Source of the DNA: JAZDKP01 sp043802925
GTDB lineage: Bacteria; Fibrobacterota; OXYB2-FULL-49-7; JAEUSG01
Length of the DNA: 5,197 nucleotides
Assembly (NCBI GenBank): GCA_043802925.1
Contig: JAZDKP010000195.1
Coordinates: 1 to 5,197 of the forward strand
Reading direction: 5' to 3'
Shown here in pieces: positions 1 through 5,197 of the stretch. Positions within the stretch are counted from its first letter, which is position 1; every line of letters begins with the position of its first letter. Position numbers and translations under genes: made by a program. The notes below the pieces were generated by a model. It was not told the origin of the DNA and searched no databases. It saw only the letters and a list, made by a program, of their open reading frames with translations.

Positions 1-1839
1 CGCCTTGATGATCGTGATGCCGTTGCCGAGAGGCTCCATGCCTTCGACGCGACCGCGGCGGTGGCTCATGTCGCCATTGACGGCACCCATAAATTCGTCC
101 GGTGTGAAGATTTTGAGCTCGTAGATGGGTTCGAGCAGGACCGGCGAGGCCGCGGACTGGGCCTGCTGAAAGGCGCCGCGCCCGGCTGTTTTGAATGCCA
201 TTTCGTTGGAATCGACCGGATGGTCCTTACCGTCGACGACGCTGGTTTTGACATCCACCACCGGGAACCCGGCCAGGCTGCCGCGCACCATGGCGTCGAT
301 GACGCCCTTTTCAACGGCCGGGATGAAGTTTTTGGGGATGGCGCCGCCCACCACCGCGTTCACGAACTCGTACTTGCCGCCGTGGGGCAGGGGCTCAATA
401 TCGAGCACCACGTGCGCAAACTGGCCCGCGCCGCCCGACTGCTTTCTATGACGGTAATCTCCGTGGCCCTTGCGCTGAATGGTCTCGCGGTAGGGAACAA
501 TGAGCTCCACATCGTGGACCTTGACTTTATAGTCGTGCTCAAGCTTTTTCCGGACCAGGTCTATCTGGGTTTCGCCCACGCCAAAGACGATGGTCTGATG
601 CGTCTCCGCATCGCGCTTCATGAACATGACCGGGTCGTCGTCCACGAGTTTGACGAGACCGATGGCGAGTTTGTCTTCCGTGCCTTTGACGTCGACCTCG
701 ATGGCCACGCCGTGACAGGGCACGGGGTAGGGGATGGTAAAACCGGACTTTTCGCCCAGGATATCGCCTGCGCGTAGATTGTCAATTTTCACGAAAGTGG
801 CGATGTCGCCGGCCACGGCTTTTTGGCACTCCGTGAGTTTTTTACCGAAAAGATGCTGGATTTTGCCCTTTTCCGTAGCGTCGATGCGGTTGTTCATGAA
901 GGCTGCGTCCGGGACAAAGGCGCCGGCGAGCACTTTGAAGTACGCCATTTTTCCGATGAAAGGGTCGATGATGGTCTTGAAGACCACGGCGCTTGCGGCC
1001 GCGGCTGGATTGGCTTTGGGCGCAGGTGCGGCGCTTGCGATGAGGTCGAGGAGCTGCTGGACACCGATTCCTTTTACGGCGCAGCCGCAGAGGACCGGGA
1101 TGATGCTGTTGTCCGCGATGCCGCTTTTAAGGCCGTCCGCGATTTCCTGCGGTGAAAGGTCGCCGCTTTCCAGGTACTTGTTCATGAGCGCTTCGTTGCT
1201 GCCCGCGATGTTTTCGAGCAGCGCTGCGCGGAGCGCTGAGACCTCGTCCTTCATGTCTGCCGGGACCTCCGCTTTTTTCCCGTCGATTTCAGCGCTGTTT
1301 GTGACCACATCAACCACACCCTTGAACGCGGACTGGCTGCCCACCGGGAGGGTGATGGGTGTTATTTTTGCCGCGCCGAGTTTACGCCTGAGGTCCTCGA
1401 CGACTTTGCCAAAATCGGCGTTATCGCGGTCCATTTTGTTGACGAAGAAGATACGGGAACTATGGGTCTTTTCCGCGTAATGCAGGGTTTGGAGGGTCTG
1501 GACCTGAAGCCCCGAGGAGGCGCACACGACCGAAACCGCGCTTTCGCACACTGCAAGCGCGCCGGCCACGTCGCCGATGAAGTCCGGGAAGCCGGGGGTA
1601 TCGACCATGTTGATTTTCCCCTCTTTGTAGGCCATGCCGGCCACGGAGAGGTTGACCGTGCTCTTGCGTTCGATTTCGAACGCATCCCAATCCATGACGG
1701 TGCTGCCGCTTTCGATGGTTCCCATCTTTGGAATGGCTTTGCCTGCGGTGAGCAGGGCTTCGGCCAGCGTGGTCTTGCCGGATGAGCCGTGGCCAATCAG
1801 CGCGACGTTGCGGATTTGTTCGGTTTTGTACTCTTTCAA
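1..1839 (-). CDS. Elongation factor G-like GTPase (EF-G-2/FusA2 type), C-terminus cut by window edge
   Basis: This is a translational GTPase of the EF-G superfamily, expected to act on the ribosome in the cytoplasm. The frame is open for 613 codons without a frameshift; EF-G proteins are usually near 690-700 residues, so roughly 80 residues lie beyond the left edge. The GTPase domain shows G1 GHGSSGKTT (16-24), a switch I-like RKSTVNLS (58-65), G3 DTPGFPDF (80-87), G4 NKMD (134-137) and a G5-like CGCAVKG (251-257). Domain II follows at about 285-370 and domain III at about 375-445. Domain IV begins near YRETIQ (450-455) and has the tip segment KQSGGAGQF (466-474). Domain V starts near LEPIYELK (569-576). 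The P-loop, and Phe84 where canonical EF-G has His, resemble the EF-G-like paralogue family rather than housekeeping FusA. The role of that family is not well settled, so I give no gene symbol. The TTG start at 1837-1839 is chosen because GGGAGG lies 5 nt upstream; the nearby ATG is out of frame. Confidence 0.93.
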   Translation of the reverse strand, partial: MKEYKTEQIRNVALIGHGSSGKTTLAEALLTAGKAIPKMGTIESGSTVMDWDAFEIERKSTVNLSVAGMAYKEGKINMVDTPGFPDFIGDVAGALAVCESAVSVVCASSGLQVQTLQTLHYAEKTHSSRIFFVNKMDRDNADFGKVVEDLRRKLGAAKITPITLPVGSQSAFKGVVDVVTNSAEIDGKKAEVPADMKDEVSALRAALLENIAGSNEALMNKYLESGDLSPQEIADGLKSGIADNSIIPVLCGCAVKGIGVQQLLDLIASAAPAPKANPAAAASAVVFKTIIDPFIGKMAYFKVLAGAFVPDAAFMNNRIDATEKGKIQHLFGKKLTECQKAVAGDIATFVKIDNLRAGDILGEKSGFTIPYPVPCHGVAIEVDVKGTEDKLAIGLVKLVDDDPVMFMKRDAETHQTIVFGVGETQIDLVRKKLEHDYKVKVHDVELIVPYRETIQRKGHGDYRHRKQSGGAGQFAHVVLDIEPLPHGGKYEFVNAVVGGAIPKNFIPAVEKGVIDAMVRGSLAGFPVVDVKTSVVDGKDHPVDSNEMAFKTAGRGAFQQAQSAASPVLLEPIYELKIFTPDEFMGAVNGDMSHRRGRVEGMEPLGNGITIIKA

Positions 1840-1844
1840 AGCAT

Positions 1845-1850
1845 CCTCCC
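1845..1850 (-). promoter_or_regulatory. Shine-Dalgarno sequence that fixes the TTG start of the EF-G-like gene
   Basis: On the minus strand GGGAGG is followed by the 5-nt spacer ATGCT and then TTG (1839-1837). The spacer contains an ATG directly abutting the Shine-Dalgarno, but that frame reads Met-Leu-stop. The TTG frame is the only one that continues into the GTPase. Confidence 0.8.
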
Positions 1851-1871
1851 GTATTGATGTCTGAAAATCAG

Positions 1872-1901
1872 AATATATAAAATTATTTAAAAGCGTGTCA
1901 G
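1872..1901 (-). promoter_or_regulatory. Candidate sigma-70-type promoter for the EF-G-like gene
   Basis: On the minus strand CTGACA (1901-1896, five of six matches to TTGACA) is separated by 18 nt from TATATT (1877-1872, five of six matches to TATAAT). The spacer is very AT-rich, unlike the GC-rich coding sequence on both sides. Transcription would begin near 1865, giving a leader of about 26 nt that includes the Shine-Dalgarno. The site implies that the EF-G-like gene can be expressed independently of the DUF362 gene upstream. It is predicted from sequence match only. Confidence 0.55.
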
Positions 1902-1902
1902 G

Positions 1903-1945
1903 AAAAAATAAAGGCCGTTTTAGCGGTGTTCTGCATGGAAACACC
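1903..1945 (-). terminator. Weak candidate terminator after the DUF362-like gene
   Basis: On the minus strand a perfect 6-bp inverted repeat, GGTGTT (1945-1940) and AACACC (1930-1925), encloses a 9-nt loop. It is followed after about 12 nt by the T-rich run TTTATTTTTT (1912-1903). An outer AAAGG/CCTTT pairing could bring the stem closer to the T-run. A small CCG/CGG pairing also lies just before the T-run. The stem is short and not adjacent to the T-run, so this is not a textbook intrinsic terminator. Its position between a stop codon and a downstream promoter supports the reading. Confidence 0.35.
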
Positions 1946-1999
1946 TTTGACGCGGACGTAAAGGGTGGCGCAGGGGCCAAGACCCGGTACGTGTTGAGG

Positions 2000-3508
2000 C
2001 TACCTCACCAGTGTCACGCTTTTTTTCAGCGTCTTGCCGCCCAATGACACCCGGACGACATACTGTCCGCTGCCCACGCCGCGACCGGCGTTGTCCACGC
2101 CCTGCCAGACCGTGCGGTTGCGCACGCCAAGAATGGGCGTGGCTTCGTGCCAGACTATCCGTCCCTGCACATCATATATTTCCACATGCGCTTTTTGACC
2201 GGCCAGTTCCTGCGGGGCCCGGTAGTCGATGAACACATGCGGGTTGGCGGGGTTGGGGAAGACGCGGAGCTCGGGTTGCGCGGGTACGTTGTTTCGGGCG
2301 TGTTCGCGCGAGACCGAATAGTCGATGCTGTGGTTGACGACCGTGTTGGCGATTTCGCCGTAGTTCATGAGCGCCTCATCGATGACGCCGATGTTGTAGC
2401 TCACGCCGTCCGACATGAGCCCCGTGATTCCGGCCGAGGACTTGAGGTAGGCGGGCAGGTCGGCCACGGTGGTGGTGAGGCTGTCGCGGCGCCGCATCAT
2501 TTTGTACGCCAGCGCTTCGGCCGCGGCCGGGTCCGTGCTGAGGATGAGGGTGTTGGCCATGGTCGTGTTCTGCGCGGCCGAGAGGATGGAGGGGTCAAAG
2601 AGTTTGGCCCATTGGTAATACTGGTCAGGACTGCCGCCCGTGGAGGGGCCGTTGTCGAGCCGGCAGGCGTAAATGGCGTTGAAGAGCGTGAGCACCGTTT
2701 TGTTGTAGACCGGCCCGGTGCAGTTGATGTCGCGCAGGTAGGGCGGGGTGCCGTTGACGGTGCCGGCCGCCTGCGTGCCGGTGATTTCATGGTACGCCGT
2801 GGGATACGTGCCGTAGTGGCTTTTGAAACCCAGCGTGGCGCGTTCCGCATAATCGCCGTGGCCGCGCACGCCCGGCATGTTGATGAGGAAGTTGCAGGTG
2901 TAGAGCGTGTTGGCGTATTGGCTGCCGCGCGCGCCTGCGTCCACACCGGTCCGGGTGCTTTCGCTGTCGTTGGTGATGATGTTGACGCCGGGAAAGTTTG
3001 TTGCATTGTAGCCCAGTGCGTTTTTGGCGCTGCCGGTGCAGTGACCGTCGTAAATGTAGATGCTGGAGGCGGTCAGGTGCGCGGGCACGGAGACGGTGCC
3101 CACGTTCATGGCCAGCAGGCCGTCGATGACCCCCATGACCACAAAGGGGTGGGGAGGGACCACGCCGGAGTTCAGGATGTTGATCTTGATCGCAATCTTG
3201 GAACTGGCGCTGATGGTATCCGGAAAAATGGAGCGCCACGCTTCGGCCACGGTGGACTGTCCGGTGAGCATTTTGATGGCGTCATCAACCATGGCCTTGA
3301 GAATTGTTTTGTCGGAAACGGTCCCGCCTGTCATGGTTGCGGCGTGCTGGTTGTTAAAATTGACCACTACACGGCCGGGCCACTTATTCAGCGGACTGGC
3401 GGCCAAGGTGGCCGCGGAGGCAGGAAGTCCTATAAACCCCGTGGCCATGGTGGTCATCGCGGTCGCAGCGCCGCTTGCTTTCAGGAAATTACGTCTTGAA
3501 ATTCTCAT
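2000..3508 (-). CDS. Tat-exported DUF362-family protein with C-terminal sorting-like domain
   Basis: The predicted 502-residue protein is exported in folded form and has no established biochemical role. It opens with a twin-arginine signal: SRRNFLK at 4-10, a hydrophobic stretch, and a likely cleavage after the PASAA segment around 29-33. The middle, about 45-345, matches the DUF362 pattern: IAIKIN (105-110), a Pro-rich turn and VIDGLLAMNVG (127-136), NMPGVRGHG (209-217), TLGFK (224-228), DIN (259-261), a GPSTGGSP loop (286-293) and DPAAAEAL (325-332). Only four scattered cysteines are present, so the Fe-S cluster motif of some relatives is absent. Residues about 417-502 form a separate beta-rich domain with FPNPANP, IYDVQGR and GSGQYVVRV, typical of FlgD-like/type IX sorting-type tails. 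The ATG start has GGGAGG 4 nt upstream. An in-frame TTG at 3562-3560 is rejected because it would precede the signal peptide and lies at the predicted transcription start. The gene is divergent from the propeller lipoprotein. Confidence 0.88.
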   Translation of the reverse strand: MRISRRNFLKASGAATAMTTMATGFIGLPASAATLAASPLNKWPGRVVVNFNNQHAATMTGGTVSDKTILKAMVDDAIKMLTGQSTVAEAWRSIFPDTISASSKIAIKINILNSGVVPPHPFVVMGVIDGLLAMNVGTVSVPAHLTASSIYIYDGHCTGSAKNALGYNATNFPGVNIITNDSESTRTGVDAGARGSQYANTLYTCNFLINMPGVRGHGDYAERATLGFKSHYGTYPTAYHEITGTQAAGTVNGTPPYLRDINCTGPVYNKTVLTLFNAIYACRLDNGPSTGGSPDQYYQWAKLFDPSILSAAQNTTMANTLILSTDPAAAEALAYKMMRRRDSLTTTVADLPAYLKSSAGITGLMSDGVSYNIGVIDEALMNYGEIANTVVNHSIDYSVSREHARNNVPAQPELRVFPNPANPHVFIDYRAPQELAGQKAHVEIYDVQGRIVWHEATPILGVRNRTVWQGVDNAGRGVGSGQYVVRVSLGGKTLKKSVTLVR

Positions 3509-3555
3509 CTTGCCTCCCTCGCCTAAAAAATGCCGAAAACTGCCTCTATGCTTTT

Positions 3556-3584
3556 TTGCCAAGTTATATTACAAGTTATATTAT
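3556..3584 (+). promoter_or_regulatory. Candidate promoter for the propeller lipoprotein gene
   Basis: TTGCCA (3556-3561, five of six) is separated by the optimal 17 nt from TATTAT (3579-3584, five of six). Transcription would start near 3591, giving a leader of about 45 nt. A perfect TATAAT lies further downstream at 3606-3611 but has no good -35 partner at 16-18 nt. It could be a second start site with a short leader of about 18 nt. Either fits the AT-rich character of this region. Confidence 0.45.
3560..3583. repeat. Perfect tandem duplication of a 12-bp promoter element
   Basis: CAAGTTATATTA occurs twice in direct succession (3560-3571 and 3572-3583), followed by a partial third unit TATTA. 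The duplication lies in the divergent intergenic region and supplies parts of the predicted -10 or spacer sequences of the promoters on both strands. It may be a regulator site pair or a slippage duplication. Confidence 0.9.
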
Positions 3585-3595
3585 ATTACGGTCAA
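3566..3595 (-). promoter_or_regulatory. Candidate promoter for the DUF362-like gene
   Basis: On the minus strand TTGACC (3595-3590, five of six matches to the -35 consensus) is followed after 18 nt by TAATAT (3571-3566, four of six). The start of transcription would be near 3559, about 50 nt upstream of the ATG at 3508. It overlaps the plus-strand promoter and the 12-bp duplication, so competition or shared control of the two divergent genes is plausible. This is prediction from consensus only. Confidence 0.45.
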
Positions 3596-3635
3596 CAAAT
3601 ATATCTATAATATATATCAGAAAGGGGGCGCGGCA

Positions 3636-4574
3636 ATGAAAATATTTCTCATGGCCCTGGCTTTTGCGGTTGGCCTGGTTTCTTGCACGCATGATGGGAA
3701 GTGGAAGGTTTACAATTCCAAGAATACGGTCATGACAATGGACGCTGTGCGGCAAGTGGCCATTGAAAATGGAAAACTGGCCTGGGTGGGCACGTTCGGC
3801 GGCGGTCTGTACGCCGTCAAGGGCGACCAATGGGTCAAAAGCGACCGTCCTGCATTGTCACACTATATTCTTGCGCTCCGGCAGGACGGTTTTGGCCGTC
3901 TTTGGGCCGGCACTTCAGACGGCGCGCTTGTTTACGACGGCAAGGACTGGAAGCGTTACAGCCGTGCCGATGGGTTCCTCGACGACAATGTCTGGGATAT
4001 CTGCCCGGATGGCGACCGTGTTTATGTGGGCATGCGCTATGCCGGCCTCTGTGTCATTGAAAAGGGCGTTGTGCGCTGCCTTGACCGCGTGGCTGCGGGT
4101 CTGCCGGACCGCAAGGTCACCATCGTGGTCAAGGACGGCCAAGGCGTTCTCTGGGTGGGCACGGAACAGGCCGGTCTGTGCGGCCTTGAAAACGAAAAGC
4201 CCGTGCAGCTTTATAACCGCGCTAACGGGCTCTCGGGCAACTATATTCGCGCGCTCATCTGTGATGAAATGAAGCCGCGTTACTGCGGCACCTGGGACGG
4301 CGGACTCGACGAATTTGACGGCAAGGTGTGGACGCACATCAACGCCGTGCCCCCGCCCGTGACCTCACTCACCGTGGACCCCCAAGGACGGCTCTGGGTC
4401 GGCACGTGGGGCGGTGGTGTCTTCTACCAGAGTCGTACCGGCTGGACTGACATCACGGACCGCAACAGCGGGCTTCCGGACAATCACGTCACGGACATCC
4501 GCTTTACGGATGCGGGCGAGGCCTGCATTGCCACGGGACAGGGACTGGCGGTGTTCAAGTATCCGGAAAAGTGA
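3636..4574 (+). CDS. Lipoprotein consisting of one seven-repeat Reg_prop-type beta-propeller
   Basis: The 312-residue product begins with a lipoprotein signal: hydrophobic residues 3-15, lipobox LVSC with the acylated cysteine at 17, and Thr at +2, which favours the outer membrane. The rest repeats the two-component-regulator-propeller pattern [WY]-x-G-T-x-x-G-G/A-L-x-x-x about every 40 residues. Repeats begin near 50 (WVGTFGGGLY), 90 (WAGTSDGALVY), 130 (YVGMRYAGL), 173 (WVGTEQAGL), 216 (YCGTWDGGL), 254 (WVGTWGGGVF) and 297 (CIATGQGLAVF), enough for a complete seven-bladed propeller. Linkers such as GLPDN and GLSGN are typical of this family. Known Reg_prop repeats usually form the sensor part of large hybrid histidine kinases, but no kinase, transmembrane or DNA-binding part is present here. 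It may bind a glycan or protein at the cell surface; the ligand cannot be read from sequence. The ATG is chosen because AAAGGGGG lies 7 nt upstream and the signal peptide starts there, although the frame is open further upstream. Confidence 0.88.
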   Translation: MKIFLMALAFAVGLVSCTHDGKWKVYNSKNTVMTMDAVRQVAIENGKLAWVGTFGGGLYAVKGDQWVKSDRPALSHYILALRQDGFGRLWAGTSDGALVYDGKDWKRYSRADGFLDDNVWDICPDGDRVYVGMRYAGLCVIEKGVVRCLDRVAAGLPDRKVTIVVKDGQGVLWVGTEQAGLCGLENEKPVQLYNRANGLSGNYIRALICDEMKPRYCGTWDGGLDEFDGKVWTHINAVPPPVTSLTVDPQGRLWVGTWGGGVFYQSRTGWTDITDRNSGLPDNHVTDIRFTDAGEACIATGQGLAVFKYPEK

Positions 4575-4580
4575 GTTTTC

Positions 4581-4609
4581 TTTACAAGCGCTTTTTCGTA
4601 TCTTTTAAT
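4581..4609 (+). promoter_or_regulatory. Candidate promoter for the cysteine-rich secreted protein gene
   Basis: TTTACA (4581-4586, five of six) and TTTAAT (4604-4609, five of six) are separated by exactly 17 nt. The predicted start near 4616 leaves a leader of about 43 nt. The promoter begins only 7 nt after the stop codon of the propeller gene, and no clear terminator lies between, so read-through from upstream is also possible. Confidence 0.55.
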
Positions 4610-4618
4610 GGAAATGGT

Positions 4619-4634
4619 TCACAAAATATCACAA
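4619..4634 (+). repeat. Pair of TCACAA direct repeats one helical turn apart
   Basis: TCACAA occurs at 4619-4624 and again at 4629-4634, a spacing of 10 bp. The pair lies at or just after the predicted transcription start of the cysteine-rich protein gene. It could be a regulator binding site that contacts one face of the DNA, but such short AT-rich repeats also arise by chance. Confidence 0.35.
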
Positions 4635-4658
4635 TAACCCTTCATCCAAGGAACCGCC

Positions 4659-5123
4659 ATGTTGAAGACCCTGCTGATCGTGCTTACCGGTGTTTCGCTG
4701 TTGTTTGCCGTGACGTCCAAAGATTCCGCCCAGTGCCCCAAAGACAAAAAGAATTGTCCCACCTCCAAGGCCTGCCCGTACAAGCCCGATTCCACGGGTA
4801 AATGCCCCATGATGAAGGATTCTTCCAAGGCCGCGGCCCCCGCAGCAAAGACCGGAACGGCTCCGTCCAAGACCGCGCTTTCCGAACAGAAGACCTGCCC
4901 CATCATGGGCGGCGCCATCAACAAGAAGTTCTTCGTCGATTATGAGGGCAAGCGGATTTACGTATGCTGCCCTGATTGTCTTGCCCCCGTTAAAAAGGAT
5001 CCCAAGGCTGCCATCAAAAAGCTGGAGTCTCTGGGTGAGGCGCCCGAGACCCTTGTACCGGCCAAAGGGATGGATGATATGAAGGGCATGGATCATCACG
5101 GTAAGATGCAGGAAAAGAAATAA
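4659..5123 (+). CDS. Secreted cysteine-rich protein with YHS/TRASH-like metal-binding segment
   Basis: The 154-residue protein starts with a Sec-type signal (MLK, then hydrophobic residues 4-18), with cleavage likely in the 18-25 region. The mature N-terminus has four Cys-Pro pairs (C26, C33, C39, C49), then a low-complexity Ala/Lys/Pro linker (about 55-75). The core at 79-125 has TCPIMGG (79-85), FFVDYEGKRIYVCCPDC (91-107) and a lysine-rich helix-like stretch KKDPKAAIKKLESLG. This Cys-x22-Cys-Cys-x2-Cys arrangement resembles YHS/TRASH-type zinc- or copper-binding domains. The C-terminus, GMDDMKGMDHHGKM (137-150), is rich in Met, His and Asp, as in copper-binding tails. Together these suggest periplasmic binding or trafficking of a soft metal, possibly copper; this is inference. 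The start is supported by AAGGAA 5 nt upstream of ATG and by the signal peptide. No efflux pump or metal regulator is visible in the window. Confidence 0.85.
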   Translation: MLKTLLIVLTGVSLLFAVTSKDSAQCPKDKKNCPTSKACPYKPDSTGKCPMMKDSSKAAAPAAKTGTAPSKTALSEQKTCPIMGGAINKKFFVDYEGKRIYVCCPDCLAPVKKDPKAAIKKLESLGEAPETLVPAKGMDDMKGMDHHGKMQEKK

Positions 5124-5157
5124 TACGGTTGTGTGGTTTGGCCTGTGCAATAATCGA

Positions 5158-5197
5158 ATGCTGAAAGTGCTCGTTGCCGTTTTGCTGCTGCGGCCCA
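5158..5197 (+). CDS. Possible start of another exported-protein gene, cut by window edge
   Basis: From ATG at 5158 the frame reads MLKVLVAVLLLRP before the window ends. The Lys followed by a hydrophobic run resembles the start of a signal peptide and is similar to the opening of the cysteine-rich protein just upstream (MLKTLLIVL). It lies 34 nt after that gene's stop codon on the same strand, so the two could be co-transcribed. No convincing Shine-Dalgarno precedes the ATG and only 13 codons are visible, so the call is tentative. Confidence 0.35.
   Translation, partial: MLKVLVAVLLLRP

Noticed and set aside
61..777. A 238-codon plus-strand open frame opposite the EF-G-like gene, and similar frames at 734-1480 and 1462-1785
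   Set aside because: All are antisense or out-of-frame shadows of one continuous 613-codon GTPase frame that carries all the G motifs.
2147..3499. A 450-codon plus-strand open frame opposite the DUF362-like gene
   Set aside because: Its translation is a low-complexity run rich in Gly, Val, Arg, Asp and His without a recognisable domain, as expected for the antisense of a GC-rich gene with strong third-position bias. The opposite strand has a signal peptide, domain motifs and a ribosome binding site.
3509..3562. Earlier in-frame TTG start (3562-3560) for the DUF362-like protein
   Set aside because: It would put 18 charged and polar residues before the twin-arginine motif, lacks a Shine-Dalgarno, and coincides with the predicted transcription start. 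The ATG at 3508 has a strong GGGAGG.
3060..3635. N-terminal extension of the propeller frame by 192 codons
   Set aside because: The upstream part is antisense to the DUF362-like gene and crosses the AT-rich promoter region. The lipoprotein signal and Shine-Dalgarno place the true start at 3636.
4585..4595. AAGCGCTT followed by a T-run as a terminator of the propeller gene
   Set aside because: The 8-bp palindrome has no loop and cannot form a stable hairpin. The sequence lies within the spacer of the predicted downstream promoter.
4629..5150. A 173-codon minus-strand open frame opposite the cysteine-rich protein
   Set aside because: It has Gly/Leu-rich low-complexity content with no motif. 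The plus strand has a signal peptide, a ribosome binding site and ordered cysteine motifs.

Overview
The window looks like chromosomal DNA from a Gram-negative bacterium of moderately high GC content with a rich exported proteome. Three of the five genes seen begin with an export signal: a twin-arginine signal, a lipoprotein signal, and a Sec signal (a fourth, cut by the right edge, may also). One exported protein ends in an FPNP...NP-type C-terminal domain, resembling the FlgD-like or type IX sorting-type domains common in the Fibrobacterota/Bacteroidota (FCB) group and several candidate phyla. Strong Shine-Dalgarno sequences and recognisable -35/-10 promoters argue against typical Bacteroidota and are more compatible with Fibrobacterota or a related lineage. 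This placement is inference only.

Layout. Bases 1-1839 (minus) hold most of an elongation factor G-like GTPase of the EF-G-2/FusA2 type. It starts at TTG and its C-terminus is cut by the left window edge. A 160-bp gap (1840-1999) carries its likely promoter and a weak candidate terminator for the gene upstream of it. Bases 2000-3508 (minus) encode a Tat-exported DUF362-type protein with a C-terminal sorting-like domain. A 127-bp AT-rich divergent intergenic region (3509-3635) contains a perfect 12-bp tandem duplication and overlapping candidate promoters for both strands. Bases 3636-4574 (plus) encode a small lipoprotein that appears to be one complete seven-bladed Reg_prop-type beta-propeller. 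After a gap with a good promoter (4575-4658), bases 4659-5123 (plus) encode a secreted cysteine-rich protein with a YHS/TRASH-like metal-binding segment and a Met/His-rich tail. A further possible gene start lies at the right edge.

The genes do not form an obvious pathway. The DUF362 protein and the propeller lipoprotein are divergently transcribed from a shared control region, so joint regulation is plausible. The cysteine-rich protein has its own promoter and suggests periplasmic metal handling. I see no RNA gene, CRISPR array, insertion sequence or phage gene. The most unusual items are the Tat signal plus sorting-like tail on a DUF362 protein, the duplicated promoter element, the stand-alone propeller lipoprotein, the cysteine-rich metal-binding candidate, and the EF-G paralogue with a substituted switch II histidine. 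None by itself demonstrates a new system.
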